From Cliona cf. orientalis (Eukaryota > Porifera > Demospongiae > Clionaida > Clionaidae), in contig OZ005694.1 of assembly GCA_963930775.1 (NCBI GenBank), forward strand, positions 2,666,001-2,730,000: DNA of 64,000 nt, in the 5' to 3' direction. The notes below the pieces were generated by a model. That model was not told where the DNA came from, did not search any database, and saw nothing but the letters and a program-made list of their open reading frames with translations. This document shows, piece by piece, positions 49,401-60,700 of this stretch (the stretch's first letter is position 1; each line of letters begins with the position of its first letter). The position numbers and the translations under genes were made by a program.

Positions 49401-52206
49401 AGAAACATAATATGGTGTGTCAATTCCTTTATTACTGATATTCCATACCGTAGGATGGGTTTTAATTGCGTAGTTTAATAATTGCGTTATAGTCAAGTCA
49501 GGACAAATTGCGAATCTAATAATTGCGATGGACGACCCCATACCATACTGTAGTATACGTGCATGTTTATGTTTGCGAATCTATTAATTACGAAACGTAG
49601 AAAAACTCACAATTCGCAATTAATAGACACTCGCAATTAAAATCTGACCTACAGTAGCCATTTCTTAAAGATATCGCCAATTGGTGCTAACATTAAAGGC
49701 AGATCATAAAGGAAACAATGGCTACTCCATCAACGGACTAATAGCCAAAGTGATAGCTAACGGCTAATTTGGTAGTGTGTAGGGAACCCCTGGTTGATTG
49801 CTCATCTAATTCCACCTTCTAATGCTCACTACACAGAAACATAATATGGTGTGTCAATTCCTTTATTACTGATATTCCATACCGTAGGATGGGTTTTAAT
49901 TGCGTAGTTTAATAATTGCGTTATAGTCAAGTCAGGACAAATTGCGAATCTAATAATTGCGATGGACGACCCCATACCATACTGTAGTATACGTGCATGT
50001 TTATGTTTGCGAATCTATTAATTACGAAACGTAGAAAAACTCACAATTCGCAATTAATAGACACTCGCAATTAAAATCTGACCTACAGTAGCCATTTCTT
50101 AAAGATATCGCCAATTGGTGCTAACATTAAAGGCAGATCATAAAGGAAACAATGGCTACTCCATCAATGGACTAATAGCCAAAGTGATAGCTAACTGCTA
50201 ATTTGGTTAGTGTGTAGGGAACCCCTGATTAATTACTCATCTAATACCAGCTTCTAATACTCGCTATACAAAGACATAGTCACTTGTGGTGTGTCAAGTG
50301 CTTTATTGCATAATGGTCAGAGAGGCAAGCAGACAACTTATGATATTATTATTATTATGTGCTACTATGGTGGTACACTGTATTCACCTGTTTGATGTGG
50401 TCTGGGCCGCCTATGATATCTGCCCCTGACGTAGCAACCTCTGGAACGCTGGTCTCCTATGTAAAACACAGCATAAATACATGCATCAAGAACAAAATAA
50501 CTATATGTACATGATGCACATACAAAATAAAAAGCATTCTGTGGTGCAATGGAACCTCACAGTGTGTGGGCATTAATAGACAAGAAGGCTGTAATTAATA
50601 ATACTGCACCTGACAGGGCCAATAAGATAGCTGCATGACTTTAATTGGAGGCATGAGACACATAATATCATGACATTGTGATACTTATCATAGAATCCCG
50701 CGATTACGCCCCCTCCCCCCCCCCCCCCCCCCCACCCCTTTGCGTATGCTAGCATTGGATAAAAGTGAGGAGGTGGCTTACATGCAGGATTGTTACATTT
50801 CCGTGTGATGATCATTGCCAGACCGTCGAATACCATGTACTTTTGATGCACAGTTGAGAAAACGACAAAGCAAGGCATAACATGCACAAAATTTTAATAG
50901 CTAGTTTGCTTTTTATTGGCTTATGGACTACATTTAACGGGGGCTTATACGCGAAACAAAACTACCTATGCAGGAACTAGAGCTAAAGTGCCGGAGTGGG
51001 CGGTGTAATTGCGGGATTTTACGGTATATACATGTACATGGATGCATGCAAGTCATGTGGCACTAACGTCTGCAATTAAAAGGATCTTCCTATGATGGCC
51101 AAACTTGTGAGGATAGATGAGGGTCCCTCTAAATGCATCACGAACTTTGTCTTTCTTTAGTGTCATGTCAACCTTGATTGCCAAGTCAACCGTCTCTGGT
51201 CTCGCTGACAGCGAGTATGCCCTCAACGCACGCAGAGCTTCAGACAATGGGTATTCCTACATGTACATAATTGTGTCCATATAATCACTAACTAAATACT
51301 CATAACCCTCTGATAATAATGCCAATATACCTCAACATCTGATAACAGAGTATAGACCTGTTGCAATTACGTCATAAAAATAGGAAATTTCCGGATATCT
51401 CCGTACACGGACACACCCCTGCCGCCATGTTGGTGCACCACTTCCGTATTCGCTTATGGCCGTTTGCACTAGCAGCTGTTGGAGAGCGCTTCTTTCTGTC
51501 TCTCTATCTTTTAGCAACTCAAAGACAAAATAAGCAGTCTCCCAGGATAATATTCTCTTGGAACTATTCAACATACTATAATTTCACTGGTTGCAGGTCA
51601 GTGATCCTCTCAGAAAGAGCAGCTGAAAGTCGATCTAATACATTTTCTCATGGACACGCCCCGCGTGGTACACCAAGATGGCGGCGGTCACATGACCTAT
51701 GACGCTTTTCTACATCAGTCTATAGCAGCTATATTATAGTACCTCCATGTGCTGTTGCTACTACATATCCTCAATCTCGATTGTTATTGGCATACTATAG
51801 CCTGTGCTATTCAAAGGTAAAGCTCAGTGCATGTGACCAATCTACAAAGCTGTAGCAGAGCTACTGAGTTGGAAATGGTCGTCAAAAGTTACTAAAGCAA
51901 CATGTATTAAATACGGTAAGCATGGGACACTACAGCATGCATGGGACGCCAAAACAAGTATCATAGTGAGATCACTAAACAGCACACTTGGCTGCATCAT
52001 CATATGGAGTACACATCCCTGCTCACCTCCTTTTTAGTGGGTTTATTCAACCGAAACACTCGGCGATGAGTGACAGCCGGTGACTCCAATGTCTGTACCT
52101 GCTCACTCTGGGTAGATTGCCTGATCGAGATCTGCTCAGTACGCGTGGCTACTTTTCGACAGGTAGCTGACGTTCGCGTTAGCAAGCACCGACACGGTAG
52201 CACCAT
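46472..52206 (-). CDS. MRPL1: Mitochondrial large-subunit ribosomal protein L1 (uL1m)
   Basis: Eight minus-strand exons join in phase: 52206-52027, 51357-51331, 51256-51068, 50456-50388, 48707-48587, 48242-48136, 47706-47622, 46551-46472 (285 residues, complete). The first 50 residues are Arg/Ser/Thr-rich with few acids (VLPCRCLLTRTSATCRK), as in a mitochondrial targeting sequence. The body follows uL1: YPLSEALRALRAYSLS, FRGTLIYPHKFG, ATSGADIIGGPDHIKQ, LRAKMPTPRRGT (the conserved MP-P motif), KRGHIHIAVGT, LLEKVASYRGSLPTG and LALSSTYGPTF near the end. uL1 builds the L1 stalk on 16S rRNA and helps release E-site tRNA. All introns are GT/AG. The 1.68-kb intron (48708-50387) hosts a tandem array, and the longer introns carry MITEs. 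Confidence 0.92.
46620..47150. repeat. CCCTCACCGCTAC-family repeat in last MRPL1 intron
   Basis: Collinear with 8617-9175: GAACCCTCACCGCTACA, GGGGGAAGGCACC, GAGCCACTGCC and ACAGAATGGCAA in order. Confidence 0.65.
49007..50305. repeat. Three-unit tandem array (434-439 bp) built on a MITE, in an MRPL1 intron
   Basis: Each unit is a 211-212-bp MITE (49007-49218, 49446-49656, 49880-50090; TACCGTAGGATGGG-type left and CCTACAGTA right end) plus a 223-227-bp spacer starting GCCATTTCTTAAAGAT. Units 2 and 3 are nearly identical; unit 1 is more diverged. A solo relative of the MITE is at 1413-1608. Confidence 0.9.
50691..51025. mobile_element. MITE with poly-C, in MRPL1 intron
   Basis: Left GAATCCCGCGATTACGCCCC, right GTGTAATTGCGGGATTTTACGGTA (partly quoted as an imperfect complement). 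A run of about 24 C lies near the left end. A relative is at 45480-45623. Confidence 0.65.
51395..51705. mobile_element. Imperfect inverted-repeat element in first MRPL1 intron
   Basis: CCGCCATGTTGGTGCACCAC near 51422 is mirrored by GTGGTACACCAAGATGGCGG near 51666. It lies between MRPL1 exons 1 and 2. Confidence 0.5.
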
Positions 52207-54423
52207 AGCTATAGCTGCATGTGTCGAGTTGTAATTAACTTGTGGGTGTGGTAATCTGGCGACGTAGCTCCTCCCTCGGCCTCACTGTCGCGCACCCATG
52301 CAACTTTATCTCACGCGCATGCGCATAGGGTAGAATCGGTCGTCGGTGTTGTTGTGAGCCGGCACAAAAATCGTTATAATTATGGAGATGTAGGCATCTC
52401 TTAATAAGCGACTCGCAAGCACAACGATCGAATTAAACGAAAAACTAAGTTTCCTATCCCTCGATTTGAAGCACACTGAAGCTTATGCGCACAACTATGA
52501 ACTGGTAAAGATCGTCGAAATAATGCTGGAAGGAAGCAGAGAAGTCTCTTGAAACTGACCAGATCATACCTCCCACGTGACCATTAGCTGCTCCAACCAG
52601 CATTTTCATAGTCAAACTACCTAACCAGCAATACCAGTCTAAAAACCAGTATAATTAATTACAGCAACTACGGTAGCTACCAAAGTTAGAGTACGGTCTT
52701 GTGCCCGTCCCTATATTCCCACCTTTTCAACGTTAGCTACACGCAAATAACATTGAAAAGGGGAGGCTATAGTATAAGTTAGAGCAGATGAGACAAAAGA
52801 TGGAAGCCCTATTTTCACCAGCAAATCAGATTGAATCAATTATGTATGATCAATAATATGGATATACAGCTAGCCATAGGTCAGACGACAGAGAAAGAGT
52901 GTCAAGATCACTGGATCTATACAACTCAAGTCACCGCTGTCATGCCAGTGTCTCAAAAATTAATTAGGATCGGAGCACTAATCTGGATTTTTATGATTTG
53001 AAACCAAACCTAAATCAATGTAGAATGGCAGGAAGAACTGCCGGTGTCACTGAAAAGAGTAGCTAGGTAGGATATATTATTATGAGCTAGCTATAGACAC
53101 TCTTTCTTTGTGTCAGTATTCTTAGACTTGATTTCTTTCCCTTTCTAGACATAGCTAAATATAGCGAGAGTATTTAAACTGTCCACCATGTATATACATG
53201 CAGAGCTTAAGAATTCCAGGCAGGTATTGGGATCAAGAGAGCATCGATTTTATTTACATTCAGCAGGAAGCCCAGAAAGGCCGGGAAGGTTACTATTTTG
53301 GTTCGATACCAGTGAAAGTGATCCTTATGTAGCTAGATGTTGTAGCTTATGACAATTCAAAGCACATAGCTACGTACGTTCAGTAACAATAGTCGCCCAT
53401 AGTGCATGGTACCAAACGGCTGCATTTTGGATGTGTGACAATGAGCAAATGAACCATTGTTGGATGAAAGTGTGTACAACCTTGCCTCTTAGCTACTACA
53501 CATATCATAGTCTTTCATAAAGAACAAGGGCTACAATGGCTATATCACCTTTAAAATCTCTTCACTCCTTAAAATGAATTTGTCTAGTTAGCTATATATA
53601 GCGTGTTTGTTTGGCAAAACTATACGTATCAACAATTTGAAAGCAGAAAGTACTATGTTTATGTTATTATTGTCAAAATTTAACATAACATATACAGTAT
53701 ATGAATTAACAAGCTTTGAACCACACAGCTGCATGACCATCATGCATATTATTGCCTTCAAATTAAATTCTAAATGGGTTTATGCATTCACATCAGTGCT
53801 GCCATGCAATACCTTACTCGATGTGACATGCAGGATGAAAGGGAGGAAATTAATGTAGATTCAAAGAGTTAACAATGGTGGAATTCTATTATTGTGAACT
53901 ATTAATTTGATATCCATTTAGACAAAATAACTGCCGACATAAATACTGAAATTTAACGTCAGTGTGTCTATTAATTGTTTGTCAAGAAAATTTCCTTTTA
54001 AATTCAAATTACTTTTACAAACGATTGATGTTATTATGAGTTGAGTTTATGCATTCACATCTGATTCAGTGCTGCCATAATAATATAACGCCAGATGTTA
54101 CTTGACGTGACATGCAGGATGAAAGGGAGGAAACTAATGTAGATTCAAAGGGTTAATTAATTTAGTTGAAGTGCCACAATTGATTATTGCAGAGATATTA
54201 TCTATTATTATGAACTATTTGATGTCCATTTACTAGACAAATTATTACTGAAATTTAAAGCCAGTGCGTCTATTGAGTGTTTGTCAAGAAAGTAGCTACA
54301 TGTCGGCATTAAAGCACCAATATCCACAAGTTTAGATCACTATCCCTCCTCTAATGGTTTAACTAGCTCCATTGATGCTATTAAAGCGATGCAGCTGTGA
54401 TAAATACCAATCCTCTCATTCAC
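52207..54423. other. Intergenic stretch with repeats; MRPL1 promoter side
   Basis: The first 80 bp upstream of MRPL1 contain CTTGTGGGTGTGGTAATC and AGCTCCTCCC, which recur upstream of the receptor gene at 57770. Repeat 52305-52545 follows (related to 13315-13640, with CACGCGCATGCGCAT and GGTAAAGATCGTCGAAAT). No gene supported. A possible C2-like scrap (SESDPYV near 53300) is too short to call. Confidence 0.4.
53780..54290. repeat. Imperfect tandem duplication, about 270-bp offset
   Basis: TTTATGCATTCACATC, GACATGCAGGATGAAAGGGA and TGTTTGTCAAGAAA recur in the same order at about 53779-53990 and 54045-54290. Located just upstream of the secreted peptide gene at 54517. Confidence 0.7.
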
Positions 54424-54430
54424 TATAAAA
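54424..54430 (+). promoter_or_regulatory. TATA box of the 54517 gene
   Basis: TATAAAA in CACTATAAAAGTGGC, 93 bp before the start codon, leaving a 5' UTR of about 60 bp with no intron needed. Confidence 0.6.
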
Positions 54431-54516
54431 GTGGCAGAAGCAGGCAGTGGAGAATCCAGCAACTGATTGAAGCAAACAGATATCAAATCCTCAAAACCTC
54501 TCACAACTCTGCTATC

Positions 54517-54885
54517 ATGAAGATTTCAGTGATTGCCCTTCTGGTTTCATGTGCACTGATCAGTAATATCTATTGTGCACAAGCAAGCCGGTATGCTCAG
54601 AGCAGGAAAGCTCTGCAGAAAGAGCAGGCTGAACTAAAGGATGTTCTTGCGAGGTTGCAACAAGATGAAGAGGAGTCAGCTGAAATGCAGCAGGGAATAT
54701 GGGATGCAATTAAGAGGCGTTTTGGAGGCGGCTCAAGCAACCAACCCCGAACCGCCTATTGTTACGGTGAGGTCGGATGCAATGGAGCTCTACTAGGAAC
54801 TGGGACTGCTGCATTTTGTTGTACTGCACAAGGTGGTCGCTCATTCAGACGAACAGGACAACAGACCTGCCACAACTGCTCCTAA
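54517..54885 (+). CDS. Secreted precursor: coiled-coil pro-region and six-Cys C-terminal module
   Basis: 122 residues in one exon; the first ATG after the TATA box heads a clear signal peptide (SVIALLVSCALISNIYC). Residues 25-65 are a charged amphipathic helix (KALQKEQAELKDVLARLQQ), likely coiled coil. A basic KRR site at about 69-71 precedes a Gly-rich linker and a module with spacing C-x5-C-x12-CC-x15-C-x2-C, ending one residue after the last Cys. The layout (leader, acidic helical pro-part, basic cleavage, cysteine module) is that of a processed secreted peptide. The CC...GRSF...C-x2-C pattern recalls small cysteine modules in invertebrate matrix proteins, but I cannot name the family. A possible AATAAA is at 55245. 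Confidence 0.75.
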   Translation: MKISVIALLVSCALISNIYCAQASRYAQSRKALQKEQAELKDVLARLQQDEEESAEMQQGIWDAIKRRFGGGSSNQPRTAYCYGEVGCNGALLGTGTAAFCCTAQGGRSFRRTGQQTCHNCS

Positions 54886-55839
54886 AAGCACAGTATGTTT
54901 TAAAAAGTTGTTCATACCTATCATGATCCAAAATTTGGATGATATTATAATTATGCAGTGTGATGTACCCATATTAGCTAGCTACTAGGCAACCTTTATT
55001 AATTTTATCATCATGCAGGCACTTTTGATATTCCTTATATATAGGTAAATCAAGTTCAAGTTGCTGGAATCTCTCGAAATGTTAAATGGAACTTTGATAT
55101 TAATTTGACTGTAGGCTGACATAATTTTAGAAACTTCAATCAGTTCTATTACATGCTTTTGTGTTAGAATTTTAAGCAGCTGAGATTGCTATAGGCCTAG
55201 ATACGAAAGTCGTTAAATTCTGTGTATGAGAGATGATCATTAAAAATAAATTTTCTTGATAGCATTGATTGATAATAACATTATGTAGCAGCTACAATAG
55301 ATATAGCTATATAACTATCTACTCCTATAGATTTGAAATTTATGTTGCTATAGTATATGAGGGAGTTCCAAGAGTGTCCTACTCAATACCAGCCCCATCC
55401 CCAATCTTTTCATCCATGGGTTGAAAATGATTAGGGAGCCTAGGGACAAGGCTATGATGGTATAGCTAACTGCATATATAGAAACGCTTGATCTCTGCAC
55501 ACCAATCTTTGAAACTACATGTACTTGATAGAATTGTAATTTTTGCTTGATATTTACATTTTCTGCTTGATTTCATATTAATGATACATTATTGACATAC
55601 AAATTGAATAAACGCATGCTGTTCACTCAGTAACAGTACTTTCAGAGTCATTGGAAAGGCTACGTACTGTGGCAGTTTTTGCCTGCTGTAGTAGGTGTGT
55701 GGTGTAAACAGTGCCTTACTCTGATACGTAGCATTCTTCCTCAACATTGAGCTTGACGAATAAAATATCACTAACAGTGTGTGGGAGAAGACGGCTGCAC
55801 TATGATGTGTCAATTTTTTCAAAGACGCTAATTTAAAAA
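54886..55839. other. 3' flank and spacer without recognised gene
   Basis: AT-rich, no splice-bounded open frames or strong repeats. A possible poly-A signal for the 54517 gene is at 55245-55250. Confidence 0.4.
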
Positions 55840-56620
55840 GTCACTCCAGATCAGCAGTTGAGTGAGGCAACACTAGCAACAGTTTGCAAAAGAAAGTTAT
55901 CGAAACATCTCTCCCCAACTTCACCAGCAGGCAGTGGTATTTGCCTTATACAGGACCAGAAATGCTTAAGAGATTCACATCCAGGTAGCTAAGTTGTCAT
56001 CAGGAAGCGATTTAAACTCCTGCCACTCTTTCAGAACAACATCCATTTCCTCAGCAGAACATGATATTGTTTTGTTGAAGCATTTTAGCAATCTTACAAT
56101 CACAACTGAAGAAGTTTTGTGTCCGTTTCATGGATCAAGCATTCCTAAATCACTGATAACATTACCGGAGAAAGGGAATTTGGCTATTAGCTATCTTCCG
56201 TACACACTGACTCAACACAGAATTTCCTAAGAGAGAGAAAGAAGTTCCTTTCTTTTGCTGTACCCTCTAATTCATCGGACTCTTCAATCAGTAGCAGTTG
56301 AGTAGCTGTCCCAATTCCAGGTTCATCATCAGAAACTTGATTGGCAGTGTCTTCATAATCAAATTCATAAAACATGGCATCAGATGTGGCAGCTAGAACC
56401 TCAGGCTCGACAAAAATGCTCGAAGAAGGTCACGCACATCTTTTGTAGAGACCCAATCTTACTAGCCGATGTTCGAAAAGCTACATTAAACCTGTTAAGG
56501 GGTTTAAGGGCAAAAGAAACAAAATTGCAAAGAAGCTTTGTCTCCACATTTCCCAAGGCTTTCTCAACTCGCTTGATTCTATCTTTGTCTAGCTATGTTG
56601 TCAATTTCACGATTGAAGTA
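55840..56620 (-). pseudogene. Decayed hAT-like transposase C-terminal half
   Basis: Minus-strand reading in three joined frames gives KPLNRFNVAFRTSASKIGSL, then FVEPEVLAATSDAMFYEFDY..., then AKFPFSGNVISDLGMLDP and FWSCIRQIP. This order (linker helices, FW motif, then the region of the dimerisation domain) is that of hAT/ZBED-like transposases, and the N-terminal catalytic part is missing. At least one frameshift (T run near 56408) and several stops. It could also be a remnant of a domesticated zinc-finger gene of the same origin. Confidence 0.5.
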
Positions 56621-57179
56621 TAATATGCATACAGAGCAGGCCATAGCTAGCTAGTTGTAGTAATCGGTTTATAATACATAAGCTTTATTGCCTCAGGGAA
56701 GCCACTAAAGAGTGGTAGACTGGTTCAGCACCGCCCTTAATAAGCAGTTTCTTTGGATGTGGTTTTAAAACGGTTACCCTTTGATGTTTCACCACTCCTA
56801 CCCACAACACAGTTCTTGATGTGAAGGCATTTTCAACATTAAGAGACAATTATAAGACTTAGTGTTACTACCATTTCTTTCTCCTCCAGGGGAACATGCT
56901 TAGCTAGTCGAAATCATTTGCCTTGATACGTGCGTAGCTGTGGGCTATAAAAGTGCTCTTTTCGACTTCTGTAGATTGTGGCATTAATAGAGCAGACTGG
57001 ATAGAATAGACGTAACGGAATCAAACTGTCAGTAACAATCAATTGTTAGCTATACATCTGCGACGAGACTACCAAAAAGAAAAAAAAAACCGTCTGTCGA
57101 CCTTTACCCGTTTCATTTTTCCAAGTCACAAGTTCCGGTTTCTTCTACCATTGTAGATTGATGGATGAGCGACTCCACC

Positions 57180-57660
57180 ATCTGTACCGCCTGGCAGACC
57201 CTTAAGACTAACCGTTACTCTGCCTTCATGTACCTGCCATGCAGACCCTGCCAGCTGGGGACTAACCCTGCGCAGCCCCTAGATTGTTCGATTTGAGATG
57301 GAGATCTGCTTGGCTACTCTTCGACAGGTACTAGAGGTAGCTCGAGCTGACGTTTGGTAAACTAAGTATCATAGCTACATAATATTAAGCAGTAGTAGAG
57401 ATCCTAATTAGATTATTAGCGTGTGATTATGACGCAATCACGCGCGCGTACAGATGGGAGGGGCTGGGGGTGCCGATCGATGGTAGGGTTTGTCTATGAA
57501 GCTGAACTGGATAAAATAATGTTTGCCAGCAATGAAAGCGATAATCTAATGGTTTCCTCCTCTCGAAATTGTTCTTGTATGATCTCTGTACAAACGAGAT
57601 CGGATGCAATACGTGTACTATTCTTGTGGGCGTGGTTATCCGGTGATAGCTCCTCCCACG
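57180..57660. repeat. Decayed partial copy of the MRPL1 first exon and promoter
   Basis: GAGATCTGCT, TGGCTACTCTTCGACAGGTA, AGCTGACGTT and then CTTGTGGGCGTGGTTATC with AGCTCCTCCC appear in the same order as at 52125-52275. A segment of about 200 bp (57415-57615) interrupts it. It sits directly upstream of the receptor gene at 57770. Confidence 0.5.
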
Positions 57661-57769
57661 CTGTTGCGCATGCGTATAGCATACAGTACACTTCCGCCGC
57701 GCGCATCGTGTTAGCTAAAGCAAACTCTCTCATCAAGATCAGCGTATTGAAGACGATCGAACGCTCATC

Positions 57770-60700
57770 ATGGCGATACGGACAATCAGCGTAGTTGGTT
57801 TTGTAGCCGTTCTTATGCTATCCAAACTCATGGCGGTGAAATGCGATCAAAACTTGACGTTTATGTTCATGACATCGTTTGGTCGATTTGGTCTCAACTC
57901 GTCTGGAGCCATACCAGCAGCTGACATTGCGCTGGAGGCCATCAATGACAATCCCAACATACTACCTGGCTACAACCTGGTCTATGATCGTGTTAGAGAT
58001 TCAGAGGTAAGTCAATCACAATGTGCTAGTTTATTAAAAACTGTAATAGTGAATCATAATATCTAGCCTGCTGAGTAGCAGATGCATTAATAATTATTAT
58101 AGTTATCTTGCATTGCAACCTGAACCCGGGTATTAATTTCACTACTCAGATTTGGTTGCAAAATATTATTATCATAGAAATTCATTATGCACAGTGTGTA
58201 TTAACCTCCATGTATATAATATGGCGCCAACTTGTACTATTGTATGTTTATCTCTAAAGTTCATTTTAGTCATAGTTGATGATATAATATAGCAAATAGC
58301 CAATTGTTATACATTTTAAAATACCCAAAAGCCCAATAAGTGAGGCTGTAGCATCCCAAGCAAAGCGAGGATGCTGTTGCTACTAACTAAGGGCATGGGG
58401 TCTCTTCGTTTCAAAATATCCAAAAGCCCGATATGCAAGGCTGTAGCATCCCAAGCAAAGCGAGAATGCTGTTGCTATACTAGCTAAGGGCATGCATGGG
58501 GATCTCTTAAAGCATAGAGACCATTTATTTTGACGATCAAGGTAGCTATCTGATTTAGAATAATATCATTATTTTTTTATAGCAACTGTAACCATGGCCT
58601 GCAGACGTGGGTAATGTTGCACTGTGTATCTTTGCCCTTGACAGCCCGGTGATAGACCTACTAGAAGACCTCTCCAAGAGGTCTAGAAGTGAATTGAGAG
58701 GTCTCTAAGTGAAATAATGGATCTCAAACTGACCAATCAGATTACTGCATTAGTTAAGTACACCTCTGTTAGAGAACCCTTTGAGTTGCATAATATTATT
58801 ATAGAGTAATTATAGTAAAAGTATAGTTGTCATTGATAAAACAATCGAGTCTCGAGTGAAAGATTAGCATAATGTACAAACTGTAAACACTAGTGTCCAC
58901 ATTGCAAGCTGCTGTAGGTGTGGTATGTTTAGATAATGAGCATACTGATGATTCTCTGACTTTGTTCAGTATACGTTAAGTTTCGGTCATGTACACATAC
59001 AAGCCAGATTCTCAGTGGCAGTGAAAATCCTGCTTGTATAAGAAGGATAGGCTATAGGAAGGACTCCGTGGGTAGCTACAAGGCTATAATCATCTTGAAA
59101 CTAGGTGGGCGGGGAGGAATCTGACAGTATTAATAATAATTATCCCCAGTAGCTCTTACGCATGCATATAGCTAGCTATCCAGTGAATAGTTTACAAGCT
59201 GGCTGGCTGAATTTCACTTGTTCTCTTGACTTATGTAATCCCGTGGATAAAATAAAGCTAGCCTAGCTTGCACTATAAATAGCACAATTCATGCATACAA
59301 TGTCATATATACAGTATGCATGCCATGACCGATCTGAAGTTCAGGAGCTGTATATATTGAGCTCGAGCTGTCGAATCGAGTTCGTCTCTGATTGAAGCAT
59401 TGAAACTTGTCACTATCGATGTCAAGAGTCTCCATGGTATCTCTGAGATTGAGGTTCTGGCATCGACGTAATTTAAAACTGTGTATGCACTATTTTTACC
59501 ACAAGCCATTATACCTATGCAGCCATGTCATTATGTTAACGTCGACAATAATATTATTATGGGACAAAGATAATGTTTCTACAATTTAAATAATGTTTAC
59601 TAATAGTGCATACCATGCCAAGCTTGCTTGCCTATCACTAGACCAACGGTCATAACCACTGATGCATATATACAATGATCATAATAATTTTCGTAGTCTA
59701 TTTGCAAAGGTTGGCTGTTTGATGTCATCCACATGCAAGCCAATCTGTGTCAATTCATTTCAATGTTGGTGGAACTGTCCACATAATCTTACTCTGTACT
59801 GATTACGTTGCTGTATGTCCACATGCCAAAGTAAGACACAACAAAGTGCAGACAACTGTCAATGTTGTGGAATCAGGAGCCATGGTTAGTCACATAGTGT
59901 GGAACCTTTGTGCACCTCACTGTCTAGTGGTAGTTGTCATCTACACTTAAAGTACTCCAACTACAGCTAAAGGAATTGCAGGTTCCATTAGCACTAGCTA
60001 CCATCCTCCCCCGGCCCTAACCGCCAATGTGCTGGGTAATAATACTAGTGCATGATCACGACCTCTGAAAAGTAGTATCATAGCACTCATGATAGTGTAA
60101 TGCACACATGTATGTATAAGAAGACATTAGAGAATGAAGGGCATGCATGCATTGTAGCAAATAGTTTTTGTATCAGATCCATAGTATTAATTTTGGTTGT
60201 GAATTAAAGCTGGAAGCAGATATATACTGTGGTGCAACATAGCTAGCTATAGCAGTATTCCCCCTGCATTACTTTTATACCCATGTGTGTATCCATGCAC
60301 AAATGTATTATAATAATAAATTTTTCAGGCACATCCAACTACGTACATATCAAGTCATAAACTGTCTCTATTGTTACAAGATGCTTGGTATTGTGACGTG
60401 TTAGCCTATGCAGCTTACATGCTAACCTTTGCGGAGGCAGATGTCAATGGATCCATTAACTATGAGTGGAGGAGTTCCATTGCAAGAAAATGTACACTTC
60501 CTCCGATAGATAGATAATATTATCATCTCTGTGACTACCATAGGTATTATAGTGTATCTGCCCAACGTCATGCGCTCCGTAGGTGCAACAAGATCTGATG
60601 TAATTGTTATCCAATACTTAGATAGTTGCATGATTACTTCCCACAAGCAATCATTCAAGCGGAAGATTAATAACAACATAGGACGTAGGTCAGTCATGGA

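Noticed and set aside
53200-53330. SESDPYV-like scrap resembling a C2-domain loop
   Set aside because: Too short and without the remaining C2 strands.
59747-59950. Plus-strand open frame of 67 codons in receptor intron 1
   Set aside because: No suitable splice sites and no flytrap motifs; the receptor reads cleanly from 58006 to 62182.
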